Positions 1-12,183 of a stretch of DNA of 64,000 bases are shown here, piece by piece; positions within the stretch are counted from its first letter, which is position 1; each line of letters starts with the position of its first letter. The stretch covers positions 3,565,001-3,629,000 of the forward strand of contig SMMW01000555.1 in the NCBI GenBank assembly GCA_004794655.1. The letters are read 5' to 3'. This DNA comes from Marisa cornuarietis (taxonomy: Eukaryota; Mollusca; Gastropoda; Architaenioglossa; Ampullariidae). The notes under the pieces were generated by a model. The model was given only the letters and a program-made list of their open reading frames with translations. It ran no database searches and was not told where the DNA came from. The translations under genes and the position numbers were made by a program.

Positions 1-526
1 GAACTCGATCCATGCATTTTATTTATTTCTTCCCAGAAACTGTTATCCTTTACCTCTCCACCCATCCCCGCCCCGTTTCTCCATCCCATTTCTCTCTTTT
101 CATCTTTGTTCGTTGTTTTATAACAGTCTTATTACACTAGTTCCGGTGTTTGTGTGACCGCACTAGAGACTTAACATTTTTCTGGTAGACTCACAGAGCT
201 GACTTGTCATAAAGGACTGAACGTTTCATGTGGCTCAAGAATTAATAGTTTTGGATATTTTAACACCTAGGTGTGGGAGGGTGTAATCGCTAGACTGTCA
301 ACTGTTATGCTTCTCACAGTTGTGATAAAAGTATAACCGGGGTTATTCTCATGTTTCCCTTCTACAATCGTTTTGCAGTTCAATAACGCATAGAAAGTTG
401 ACAATTTGAAAGACAGCTGAAGTTCAATGTTGTCTTAAATTCTACTAATTTCTGGATCTGCTTAAAGTACCTCGGACATTGGCTTCACTATCTCCTCGTC
501 CCCTTCTTTCCTAGTCCGACCCACAG
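1..526. other. Probable semaphorin intron, left window edge
   Basis: No exon can be supported here. The first recognisable semaphorin exon starts at 527 in mid-codon (one base completes a codon begun upstream), so the preceding exon must lie to the left, probably beyond the window. The sequence has pyrimidine-rich stretches but no open frame resembling the N-terminal Sema domain. Confidence 0.5.
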
Positions 527-2948
527 TACGGTAGAAGATGAACGGTTTATACCGGTGTTGTTTTCTGTCAACAGCAACGGGTTAACTGCGTCGGCGATTT
601 GCGCCTTCACTCTGAATGACATGAACAAAGCGTTCTGGGGGCCATTCAAAGGACAGGAGACAAAAAAATCCAACTGGCTGCCCATTCCAGAAAGTGAAGT
701 GCCTGACCCTAGGCCAGGGAACGTGAGTTTATAGACTTGTTTGGTGTTTGTTGTTGACGATGATGATGACGTAAACGATTTTATATTTTGAGGGGGTGGT
801 GATTTGTTGAGCCATTATTATTGTTCTTTCTTCTTTGTTTTCGCTTTTTTGTTCATTGTTTATGGCTTGTGTTTTTTTTATTCATTGTTCTTGTGTTTAT
901 GCTGTTTGAATTCTCTCCTTACCACTTCACAGATTTTGTACGTCTTCCTTATCACTCATAGTCAAAAAAAAAACAAACAAAAAAAACAGCGCCATCGTCC
1001 ACCCAGTCAGTAAATCTTTGCTTGTAGGTTCTTGCCCTCGGCAAACATTTCTAATTACTTGACCTTTTGTTTCCATGGCGATGCGCAGTGCACGGTAGCG
1101 GACACGCAGCAGCTCAGCGCCCAAGCCGTCAACTTCATCAGCCGCTCTGAGTTGCTGATGGACCAGGCCGTGTCGCACCAGTACAGCCGTCCTCTCTTCT
1201 ACCAGGGCAACTGCCTGCTGCAAAAGCTGGCCGTGGTCAGCAACGTCTCCACCAACGGTGACCTGGTCTTCTACGCCGCAAGCAGTACGTGCGCTAATTG
1301 CTTCAAACCCATTGGCTGGTTTCTCTAGATCAGCGGTGTTCTCTCCTGTCTCAAGACGTATATTTCTTGGCGCATGCCCATTTTCTGGACCCGTAATTGT
1401 GACGGGAGGGTGAATGTCTGCCCTGGGGTAAAATGGGGAAATCAAGGAAAGCCGTCTTGTCTTCGTCCTGCGAATGCTGCTTTACCCCTACGGTCAAGTT
1501 ATAAAGCCGTGGAAAAGTCCTGTAAGGGTAAAGTAACATAAAGTAATATCCGCGAAGTCTGGACATGCTTCGAAACGGGACGCTTGCCCACGAATTCTAT
1601 GTTTTCCCCGGGCAGTGACCTGTCCTAGGTACTGTCTCTGATGTCGATTGCCGATTGATTTTTGTTGTTGTTGCTGTTTCAATGTTTAACATCCAATAAG
1701 CCTGTTGATTGGTTTCTGGAGCATATTTAATCGGTCTCTGGCTTTCTGAGTGGGTATGGTGGAGAGCTGACACATTTGTGATAGTTGTAAGAGCATCGTT
1801 TCATGGGAGCTGTTGTTCTGTGATTTGCAGATACAGGGCTCGTTTACAAGATATTCTCCTGGCCCTCCAAGACACCCGGCGAAGCGCCTAAGTCATATGT
1901 CTCGACTACCTACATACCTTTTGATGACGTTCGTCCTGTTTGGAGCATGATTTTACAGGTGTGTGGCGTGGGGGGGGGGTGGAGTATGGGAAGAGAGAAG
2001 GGAAGGGCTAAGGCTGTGTGCAGCATGTTTGCAAGCACTGTATAACCAGCATGATGATGAAGACGTTGGTCAGACGGAACTAACAACACCGGCTTCTGCA
2101 GAGACGGAGGAAAGAAAAAGTCCCGCCTACACCATTCATTATTACAGCAAAACAAAGTAGACGTGTGTTTGTTTAAACGTATTACTTAAATGGATTAGAC
2201 TGTTGTCATAGCGACGCTGGATGTCTAGACTGCGGGCTTTGGGAGGGGAAAGCAAGGAGAGACGGCATTCGTGACACTATCAGCACACCCATGCGAAAAC
2301 ATAATACACCTGCGTGCATACACCTGCAACAGCGTACCTCCCATGTACTCATACATGCCTCGCCCATCTCCCATTTAACATGCATGCACCCACTTGTATG
2401 TGCTGTCACAGTTTAAAAAAAAACACAACTTGCAGCGATTTTTATTTTTCCTTCTGGTTTTTTAACAAGTTTGTAATTGTTTACATCCCTTTATCCATCA
2501 TGTTACTTGCAGATACATGGCTGTTGTGACATTTTGTCTTGTTTTTGCTTATGTATATCTTTTCCTAGCACCTGTTTCTTCCATTAGCTATTTCTATTAT
2601 CTTGTCATACTAAGATTTATTTTGGAAAAAGTTTCGCTTGTCTGATGCTGCATTATGTGCTATATTTTCTCCTCTTGACAAAGCTGGCTCTTAGCGTACC
2701 TCAGCTGCCAGATAGATGACACAGCTGCTTACTGTCTGTGAATGTTTCAGGGCCAAACGTTGTTTCTTGGCACAGACCAGTCTGTAACACAGATGAGTGT
2801 CGTGACATGTGACGCCTACAGAAAAGTCGACTTGTGTATCTACGACCCTTATTGTGGCTGGGATGTCAACACCAACGAGTGTGTCCATGCCATCAAAACT
2901 CACAGGTGAGAAAGAGAAAAAAACAGTACGTGAGGGAGCGCTAATCTT

Positions 2949-2984
<36 letters not shown>

Positions 2985-5900
2985 ATAAAAAACAGGCAAA
3001 ATTCTTCTCCAAACTTTTTGGTGGTACCGACCCGTGTGTGTGTGTTTCAGCAAAAAGCATCGTCTGGTATACTCAGTACCAGTGTAATATGTCATACTCC
3101 GTATAAGCTATTTTGCTTCCCAGTACAGTCCTTGTGAATGAAAGTGAAAAGAATGGATGGTATTCTGACTCTATACATGCAACCTTTGACTGGCACGCTT
3201 TTCCGTTGGTATTGGTTGTCGGGGGTAACAGCTGGACAGAGAGCTGACAAATGTAGCTACATGTACTTAGACCTGTCTTGAGCGGTGGTGAGCAGGTCCT
3301 GCATTGAACGACCAATCCATTCCTTCACGTGTTCCAACCAGTTCTTCCTCTGTCCACGTAGATGTCGATTCCTCATCCCCTCACAGCTCCACCCCTTCAA
3401 GGTAATAACCTCGAGTGTCTTGCCGGGTCGCAAGGTCGAGCCAGACAAGCTCGGGTCCTGTCACAGTTGCGAGGACGGATTCCTGGTGTTCGTTGAAGGT
3501 TTCGAGTCCGTGCAACGTCGCTGGTCTTGCGCTCCCTGTACGAGATCCAGAGTAACCTCCCAAGGCACCTGCTCTTGATTAGCCTCTGTTCTCCTCATCG
3601 ACTCAGCAAGCAGAATCCACGTGTCGTACCCGTACAACAGAATGGGAACTACAAAGGACTTGTACAGTCTCTACGTAGTTGCAAACCTGATGGTACTTTG
3701 CCTAATCCTATTGAGCCTGGCCATTGTCGCTGTTGCGATTCTGATCCAGGTGTCTGCCGTGAAGTTGCTATCTTTGAAAAGGGTGGCTCTTACGTACTTA
3801 AAGTTGTTCTACTTTGCCGTTGCCATTGATGTTAACCATGACTTTGCTGTTGTTAGTGCTGGTCTCCATTTTACATGCATTAGCACTGTCAGTCAGTCCT
3901 TTGTTAAGGTCTTCTACTTCACTGTTGGTGCCTGCTATCAGATTGATGTGATGTGCAAAGCGTAGGTTGCAACCGATGAAATGAACGTGTGATTATGGTG
4001 AAGGGTCGTCTGAAATAAAGCTCTCATTTGGTTATTCAGTAGAACTGCGCTCATTGAGGTCTTATACTGCGCTTCGATGACTTGGACGAGGCTCTTTTCG
4101 ATGTTACGTTTAGGCATCACATGCCACAGGCCAGACTCTGCTGCTGAAGTCACGTGTGTGTGCAAGAGAACCCCCGCGTCGTGTTGGACGTTATCTTGAA
4201 AATCTCGGTCGTGCCTCCACCTCATGGCCTCGGATGTATGCGACATCGCCTTTTCCCGTGTTTGCCGCAACACTTGCGATGCGTGTGAATATTTTTCCCG
4301 TTCACTAAAGCGCTGCGGTCTGGAAGGCCTCCGTCAGAAAGCTGTTCCCCATCTCAGGGTGTGTCAAAATATTTCTTATCTCTCATTGCCTCGCGTTCCT
4401 TCCTCCCCACAAACAACCCCGCCAGCCCCATTACTAGGGCTTAAGAGCATGCGCACTGGCTCTACTTATTAATTGTTTTTTCTTCGCACGTATCTGGCCG
4501 TGTCCCTTGCGTCGGATGACCACAGATAATAAAGAACTTTAGCTATGCCACGATGCCCGTTGGCTGAAAGTGAGATTAGACTGAGGTGCAGTACGGAGGA
4601 GACAGCGAACTTGCATCTTCTGTTTGTGTTGAAAAAGTAATCAGTGAGTCCAGCAGACCAAAGACAAATTCTATGAGCGCGGGTCCGTGAAGAAACCCAG
4701 AATTAAATGAGGATATTTTCACCGAATTTTCAAAAGCTTGCTCGTCTGTGCTCACCTTGTCATGTGGTGCAGAGGTGTGACAGAAGACCGCCCTCACTGG
4801 GATAATAACGCTTTCGACACTGAATGGTTGTTGTTGCAGCTATGCTCGAGCCGCAAGACCTTCGTTTTTTTTTTTTTAAATTTATTCAGAGAAAGCTGAT
4901 GGCGAAAATATAAACGACGATGATTTACGAGTTAAAATCTCAAAACCAAAAGCAGCTTTCATGGTTGAGCAAATCTTTTCCTTACGAAGGATCTAGGGGA
5001 GATTTCATGAACTTTTTCTTTTTCAAGATACAGTGTAATTTTAATAACAATAATAATACAGAAACGCAAAGATACCCCTTTCAACACCGTATGGAATATA
5101 AACGAGAATGACTTTAATTTGTGCCAGTGCAAAATCTTTCAATAGTTTCTTCGCCTGAGAGATTTTGAGCCTCCAAGATGTCAGCATCATCCGGCCTTTT
5201 CTTGAAAGGGGATCCCTCCCGTGACGTCCCGTTCTTTGCTGTATCCTCGGGTAGCGACACTTTCAACAAACGCCTCTCTGTTCATTTAAAAAAAAAAAAT
5301 GTTGCATGTAAACGTGGCGAAATAGGGTCGACTTCTGATGTTGTTTTACGGCCTTTTGGAAAATAAACTGGACCAAAGGTTAGAGAAAAGCTTATCGATG
5401 ATGAGGTCGTAAGAATACCGCCGACAAGTAAGAAATCAGACGCAGAACAAGAACCCATGAGCATGTTCCGAGTTGCTGTGCAAACGCTGAATTAATCGGC
5501 TGTTGATAGCCTTGTAATTTTGTTAATAGACGAGTAAAGTGAAGTCATTTTGATTAGAATGATGATCAATCCTTTTTTTCTTTGGAAGACACAAATTGCC
5601 ATTGAGTGATAGCTACATAGCTACGATAGAGAACGATGGCGAGTATATGTGGTTGCTAGCTTTGCTGAGGTGAAATTATGATCAGGCTACACCCTAAAAA
5701 TACCCGACAACAGCTTAATCGTCTGTCAGACATGGGATGAGCGGTGACACCAGGACAGTAAAGAAAATGGAAGTTGAGATCCCATCTTTATTACATTTCA
5801 GACCTGGATGACAGGTTCGGTGTGCTGTATACACTTGGTTGCAGACATGACCTAAAGAATCTTCTTACAGGAAAAATTTGGTCGAAAGTATGACCAAGTG

Positions 5901-7441
5901 TAGCAAACGTTTTACATTGTGATTATAAAAGCATTGACAAAACTGATCAAACCTTCGTTCATACTTGTGCGGTTAACAAGGTCTTAAATAAAACAAAAAC
6001 ATACATTTGATACCAAGGATTGGTTCGAGATTTTCGACAAGAACGATAAAACTTTCCTCAAATCGGTTACTGATTTACTGAGTGTACTTGTTTGTAACTA
6101 AATAAAAACTACTTAATTTACTATAACATAATCGTATATTTGTCAAAAGAAAAGGCTAACAAGCTACTGTAGCAGAGGGATAGTTAGGAACGGACGTTTT
6201 CGCTAAATCTTAAGTGTACATCGTTATTTGATATTACCTTTGCATTTAAAAAAATTGGTACGAAGAATACTATCTCTTTTATAATATACTTAACTGTTTT
6301 TTTGCTATCTACTTTTTTCCTTTCCTCTTTCATGTTCTTACACGCCCTCGCAAACACACCAGAGAGAGGGAGGTAGGGAAGAAGAGGTGAGGGGAATGGT
6401 GAAGGTAGCTATGGTGTGCTCGCGGCTCCAATACAAATCTCACAATCGTCGCGTTTTGTTCACGCTACTGGCAGAACATTATGAAAAATGGGAAGTGTGT
6501 GTAAGGGTGATAATTCAAACCTTGGCGTCTAGCCCTACATCGCCTGACCCACATGTGTCAGAGCGGATTCCTGTCGGCAATCCCTCAGTCGAAACAGCAG
6601 GTTGAGAAGGACGCAGCGAAATGTCAGCTGCATAGTTCCACCATCACCCCACACCCACCCATGTCCAACCGATTCCCTCCTCTCTCTACTCCCTCCCCCC
6701 CCCACCTCAGCGTTCCCCATTTCCTCCTTCTGTGTTACCTCGGTGATATGGTAAGATATCGAACACCATCCGCGAACCTGAAGAACAGCATTTGAGTAAA
6801 ACTGAACAGGTGTGATGGCTTTAATAACAATAAAAGCAGCTTTGTCGCTACAGCGTTTCGAACTCTAGTATCAATATTCGCAGCCTGAAAACAGCAATGT
6901 TGACAGGGTATCAACAATCCACTTGCGGTTGCAGGATAAATTGTTCCACACTTGTAGATAAGTGTTCCTATTGTAGACAGGTTTTCGCTTGATGTATTTA
7001 GAATCTTCAGCGGGCATTTACTTGATTGAGGAAAGGTAAACATTTGCACAATAATTGAAAGTGAAGGCAGGGATTCGCCGTGGCCTGCAAGAAGCTTAAC
7101 AAAAAGGGAAATAGCTCTCTCGACGCAGTAATCGGGACGAACGGACGAGGTATGTAAAGGGTTTGCCGCTGGGAGGGAGGAAAAAAAGACTGACGCTTGG
7201 TGGATAGAGATTTACCGCCGACAGCCATACCGGAAATCTTTGTAAGAAGCCGAAAATCTTTGTAAGAAACCGAAGCTTTAAAGAAATATCTGCTCTTCTG
7301 GACAACCTTTTATAGACGTTTCTGGTAGTCAAAGTGAATTAACTGCAAGGGGGATTTTCAAACTTATAGTAGAGCCGACTTTTGCAAGATGTCAGTCTGT
7401 TTGAGTGTAGTATATGTAGCAGACTCTCTCACTGCCCACCG

Positions 7442-7474
<33 letters not shown>

Positions 7475-9711
7475 TGCCAGAGTTTCATTTTCACATCTTT
7501 CGCGTCTTACAGTGATAACTTCATTAATATGCCCACCTGTATTTTCTGTGCTCACCATGCGACAACCACACCCATCTCATCATTTTCTGTTACAGACTTG
7601 TCACATTTGCCGACATTGACATCAACACCTACGGCTTAGACAAAGCCATACAGCTCAGGGTTGGAGACCTGTACAGTATGTATTTTGTTAGTTGTTTGTT
7701 TAATTTGTTTATGTTGTCGACATTTCTAAGTTGCCTTGTACTAAGCAAAATAATTATTTCATGCCTAACATTTATGAGTTAGATTTTACTAAAAAAAAGA
7801 AGTAGAAGCGTGCTGGAATGGCTTGGTTCACATGGTCTGCAGGCGTACATGCATTCCAGCCAAATAGATTATATGCAGCAACAAGTGAGCAGTGTCATTA
7901 GTAACAGCAGCTGTGTTAGAAAGATCTTAAACTACCACTGCTGCTTAAATAGTATCTGATGGACACTAAGAGGTTTAAGACTACATGCAATGAAGGGTAA
8001 ACCACATATCGTACCATAAAATGTGCCAACAATGTTTAACTGCATTTTGAGAAGCATTAGTAGTGTGGTAATAGTCCCAGCACATGCACTTTTTCAGCAT
8101 CATGATACACTGGCCTTAATAAATCAGTTGATCTGATTGAGCAGAATTCTGTTTTGTAGTACTTGAGTCTAAATATCCCTAAATAGCTCAAGCCTTACTC
8201 CTACTAAGGCTGTAAAAGCACTGTTTTATTCAGTTGCACCGCACTGACTTGCCTGTCCTGAAAACTTCTATCGATTTAAAAACATAAACTGTTGACTCTT
8301 CATCTTTCCCATTTACAGCAGCCTTGACATGCTGACTTTGATATTTGCTTTTCAGAATATGAAAAAGTTTCCAAAATTCTGGGCAGCTCTGTGACTCTTA
8401 AAATAGACTACAAGCTGCATGTCCCAGGACTGGTGTCATGGAAGCATAATGGCACCTTCATTGTGGATGATCGCCATATCTTGGCACAAGATGGCTCCCT
8501 CATCATCACTGACCTCCGGAAGGCTGACGAGGGTGTATATGAGGCAACTGATGAACAGCGCAGAACGGTGGCAAAGTATCTGCTGAGTATAGAGACAAGT
8601 TAGTATCAGACACTGTCAGATTGTTTATGCCACAATCTGTTTTTTCTGTCCCTCTGTCCATTCAGCCATCATTCCAACTTGCACACACAAATCTGCTAAT
8701 GTCTGTGAATGTAGGTGTGTGTACACAGTGTGCCTAAGTATATGTGTACTTAATTAAAAAGGGTAAAACGTTGCATGACCTTAACCTTCCTTGGAAAGTG
8801 AGGTGTTACTGGCCTCACATTTTTGGGTTAGGGTTATGGTTAGCTTTTGTGTGAGGGCAGCACATCTCCTCTCCCTTGCTGCTACCTTTATGGACTCAGG
8901 TACCTACTCAGCAGGTGGGTTAATTGGGGCAATCCTGGTGTGTGAGATAGTTATTGAAATCAGCTAGTGTGTATAGTTACATGTATTCATATGTGTGCAT
9001 GCACACATGGGGCTATTTGGCTGAAATGGCGATTTCAGTTGAAAAAATAACTCAGTCATAGCTTTTGTTTATCACCTTAATTGTTTTGAAATGCTAATTT
9101 CTATTGCATCATTTTTTTTTCAGCAAAAGAGCAAATAGAGCAGAGATGGATGAGAAAATTTGATCAGTGGTGCGATGAATTTGAGAGATATCAAAATGAC
9201 ATAAGACACTGGGTGAGCAGCTTTTTCTTTGGCATGTTCCTTTACACTATTTGTTTTGAAAAAATAGAATTGCTATTAGCTTATTTATCTCTGTGAATAC
9301 ATAGCCTTGTTAAGAGATTTAGGAAAAAGTAGCCCTGACAGTGTAAACATATACATGTAAAATCCTAATGTCTGTGTGTTGACCACTGTGAACAGGGATG
9401 TTTAATAAATTGTTGGCAAGTATCTTGTGAATGGTATTTACAACCATATTTTGGGAAAAAGTATCTAGCACAGAGCTTAACCCACTTGTTAGAAAAAAAA
9501 GACCCTGCTATACCTCTAAACTTTTACCACATTTTGTCTTTGTGACAACTCAAACATCCAGTAACTGACCATCAACACTGGCACAACATTTTTATAATTC
9601 CTTGCATATTGCATCATGATTGTTCTGATTTGTTGACAGGAGCAGAAATGCAGCACCTGCTGTCAGGACAGCCAGATCTCCAACGTAGTGCCTAGCATAG
9701 GAGAGGAGTAA
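527..9711 (+). CDS. Semaphorin, secreted class-2 type (3' part of gene)
   Basis: Secreted axon-guidance ligand acting through plexins on neighbouring cells. Exons read as 527-722, 1089-1284, 1831-1958, 2751-2905, 7596-7675, 8356-8598, 9124-9212 and 9640-9711 (stop TAA), all with GT-AG borders and one continuous frame. The first three exons give the end of the Sema propeller, including the P-R-P-G-x-C signature across the 722/1089 junction. Exon 4 carries the PSI domain with the D-P-Y-C-G-W-D motif. Exon 6 is an Ig-like domain. Exons 7-8 are a charged tail ending in a C-x-x-C-C cluster. There is no membrane segment after the Ig domain, which fits invertebrate semaphorin-2A rather than transmembrane classes. 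The N-terminal half lies outside the window. The Ig domain lacks both usual cysteines (see findings). No symbol is given because paralogue identity needs a tree. Confidence 0.88.
2949..2992. repeat. Compound TG/AG microsatellite
   Basis: A run of TG dinucleotides switches to AG dinucleotides just inside the 5' end of the large semaphorin intron. A second, shorter TG run follows at about 3033-3047. Confidence 0.9.
3240..4300 (-). mobile_element. Non-LTR retrotransposon (LINE) reverse transcriptase relic
   Basis: Read on the minus strand, this stretch gives the second half of a LINE reverse transcriptase broken by stops and frameshifts. About 4180-3980 corresponds to the block before the active site (a 'LWHVM' start, then 'SAVLLNNQ'). 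About 3960-3930 is the active-site box, where the expected F-A-D-D reads F-A-H-H, so the catalytic aspartates are gone. About 3900-3620 is the thumb region, ending in an L-L-Y-G-Y-D-T-W box. About 3450-3250 is the C-terminal 'RGQRKNWLEHVKEW' segment ending in A-x-D-R. The order and motifs match invertebrate endonuclease/RT LINEs; the clade cannot be fixed by eye. It sits antisense in a semaphorin intron and is surely inactive. Confidence 0.8.
7441..7474. repeat. TC/AC microsatellite
   Basis: CT dinucleotides run into about eleven CA dinucleotides, roughly 120 bases before the 3' end of the large semaphorin intron. Confidence 0.9.
7676..8355. other. Semaphorin intron, AT-rich, no feature seen
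   Basis: Intron between the post-PSI exon and the Ig-domain exon. Splice borders are GTATGT and a pyrimidine-rich stretch ending TTTTCAG. I see no gene or repeat family inside. Confidence 0.7.
8599..9123. other. Semaphorin intron with repeat-like patch
   Basis: Intron after the Ig exon. About 8815-8985 reads like a dispersed repeat (a short 'GGGTTAGGG' stretch, then 'GACTCAGGTACC' and 'CAGGTGGGTTAATTGGGGCA'), but no second copy exists in this window to prove it. The acceptor is preceded by a T-run ending CAG at 9123. Confidence 0.4.
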
Positions 9712-12128
9712 ATGAACATACCTGCCTTGAAATGGTCAAGGCTGGTGTGCCTGGCCTACTTGGTCCTGCACTTGTACCACTTTCTTGGGTTAATGAAATG
9801 AGAAGACAACTCAGAGAGGGCATGAGTTGTGCTGGTTTTATGGCAATAACAGTTTGTGCATTCCCTTCTCTCTTAGGCCTCAGGTTCCAGCCTGTGTCTC
9901 ATCCACCATTAAGCCTGGAGCCCTTTGGTTATGCACAGACTTGAATGGAAACATGATGCTGCAGTCACTGCTACCATCATGACCTTAAACTGTATGTGAT
10001 GAACGCTCACTCACAATGCGATGATTTCCACTCAGACTTGGTTACAATCATCGCTCAAGAGAGAGAAAAAGGAAACTCAAAATACTGTGACTCAAAATAA
10101 GTTTTGTGCCCTTAAAGGTCAATCTTTATCTGATATCTTGCCATTGACTGGTTTCCAGAAATGTGCGAGTTAACGCATTTATTATGATTTCTCAGGGTTG
10201 GATCCAAGAAGAGATCAAACGTTTTCCTCAGTGCATGATTCTGACATTTGAGTAAACCTGTGTCCATGGGATACTCGACTATGTGCTCAGCTTTTCCTGA
10301 AACTTGGATGATGAACATTTTCTAAACATGTCAGAAGTCTGCAAGTCCATGTTCAGTGGACTGACACTCAATGTGATAAATTGAGCTGCTTATACTGACA
10401 CACTGACACATTATCAGCATGTCATCTTTTGTTTTGTTTTTTTTAAACTTTCTGATAATGCAGCGTGCAGGTCATTGTTGCTGTTCAGGTGAAAGTAACA
10501 TTGAGTGCCCTACAAGTGTAACTAAGCCTAATTTTGAAATACTTTTTCTTTCTGGATTAAAGATGTTTCCTGAACGCTTTTGAAAATCATTAACATCAGT
10601 GCATCCTATTTTTTAAAAAGTTAAAATGTAATTCCTCCTTGAGAGTTGGCATGAAAAAAACCTGCAGAAAAAAAATGATCTAAGGGACATAACTCATGCA
10701 AAATTGTACCTTACAGAATTGACTACATCCCTTGTTTTCGTGCTGTCAGCAGGCAGTAATGGCCATTAAATCATTTCTTTGAAGGATAGGGTTGGGGTGT
10801 AAGTACAGGTATTTAAGGATTTTCTGTGGTATTACAAAGTAAGATATATGGCTTCCCTGTAGCAAATTTATGAGGTTGTCAGTACATAGGTGTACTGACT
10901 AACTATAGTGTGAAGAAATATAGTGTGAAGAAATAATGGGAAAACTAGCTGCTTGGAAGTTCCAGTCATAACACCAGATTCATTCATACACATTGCTATG
11001 CAGCGTTTGCATCATCTTGCGCAGAACTCGCTGCCTACAGACTGTGATATATGTTCTCTGTTGGGTTTAATTGTTTTATCCTAGTGGATTTTTTTTCTTT
11101 ATTTGCTTATTTGTGATTTTTTTTCTGCCTTTTGCATCTACCATTCCCATTTCCCTCCATCACGTGTTTAATTGTTTGCAATGCTTAAATTGACTCACTG
11201 AAGTAGAAAAAAATGTTTGCAAGCAAAGTGTCATCAAACATAAAATTACATGATCTTATGTGGTGTTCCAATCTTTTTTTGTGGGGGAGGGGGGGTGAAG
11301 GCAAAGAGTGATAGAAAGTTATTGTGTGAGCTGGAGAAGGTAACTGGTACCATGCCATGGAATCTTCTAATTAAAACACTATAATGAAATCAGATACTGC
11401 AAACATACAAAGGTTTTGCTTTGCAATAGGTTTTAAAACTAATTCTGAAACTGATTAAAATTTTTCAGCAGATAACTGCCCTGGTGTATGTATTCTAATC
11501 TGTACAGTAGTAATGTACGTTTCAGCTGGATTCTGCAAGATGTAAAGCTATATCTTGTTTTAGGATCAGAAATCTTTATATCCAGCTCACAGCTCACTCA
11601 GAACAGGTGTGGCCAGAAAATGGGTCTACTAAATGCATGAGCAAGATATAAAACCGAATTAAAGGGAGATAAATCCAAGATAAAGTAGAATTCAGAAGAA
11701 ATTCTTCTCCATGTAAACATGACCTTTAAAGTCAATCAGAAGACACTAAACTGTGACAGTGTCAATGGTCTTTTACTCAAGATTGTAAAATGCTTACTGT
11801 TCTTTTCCTGAGATTCTACTTTTCTTCATGTTAAAGTTTTCAGCATGTAAGATTCTTGTATTTTATCAGCTTTATATTATTATTACCATTACAATGATCA
11901 CTAATGGCATGAAATGTAGATAAAGTACAAATCTACAGTGTTAAAACAGAAATGCAAGAGAGGTTCTGTACAGTTTAAATGAATATACCTTTCATTTTGG
12001 ATTGTATTTAGTAGACATATGTCTTACCTGTTGTGCTAAATTCTTTAATATTGTACAGATTGCTGAGAATCACGTTTATTCAACATGAAGTTTGCTACTT
12101 TTTATTTTTGGAACCATAAATGAGCTTG

Positions 12129-12183
12129 TGTGAGTGTGTGTGTGTGTGTGCATACATGTCTATGTGCACAGAGAGAGAGAGAG
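12129..12183. repeat. TG and GA microsatellites
   Basis: A TG run at about 12129-12150 is followed, after a short spacer, by a GA run at about 12171-12183 in the semaphorin/CFAP141 intergenic stretch. Confidence 0.85.

Larger units (their letters stand above)
2906..7595 (+). other. Large semaphorin intron with LINE relic
   Basis: A 4.7-kb intron between the PSI exon and the exon that follows it. It contains TG/AG and TC/AC microsatellites at each end and a dead LINE on the opposite strand (about 3240-4300). The rest, about 4300-7440, holds no gene that I can support. A 21-base direct duplication lies near 7240-7285. The many short open frames here have no recognisable domains. Confidence 0.7.

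Noticed and set aside
927..1445. 172-codon minus-strand open frame
   Set aside because: It lies opposite the well-supported semaphorin exon 1089-1284 and has no recognisable domain.
2691..3095. 134-codon minus-strand open frame
   Set aside because: It is a shadow of the semaphorin PSI exon and the TG/AG microsatellite; its Ser/Leu and Thr/His runs come from the dinucleotides.
8824..8842. Telomere-like GGGTTAGGGTTA
   Set aside because: Only about two units, in an intron. The similar CCCTAACCCTAA at about 16856 is equally short. Chance or part of a dispersed repeat is more likely.
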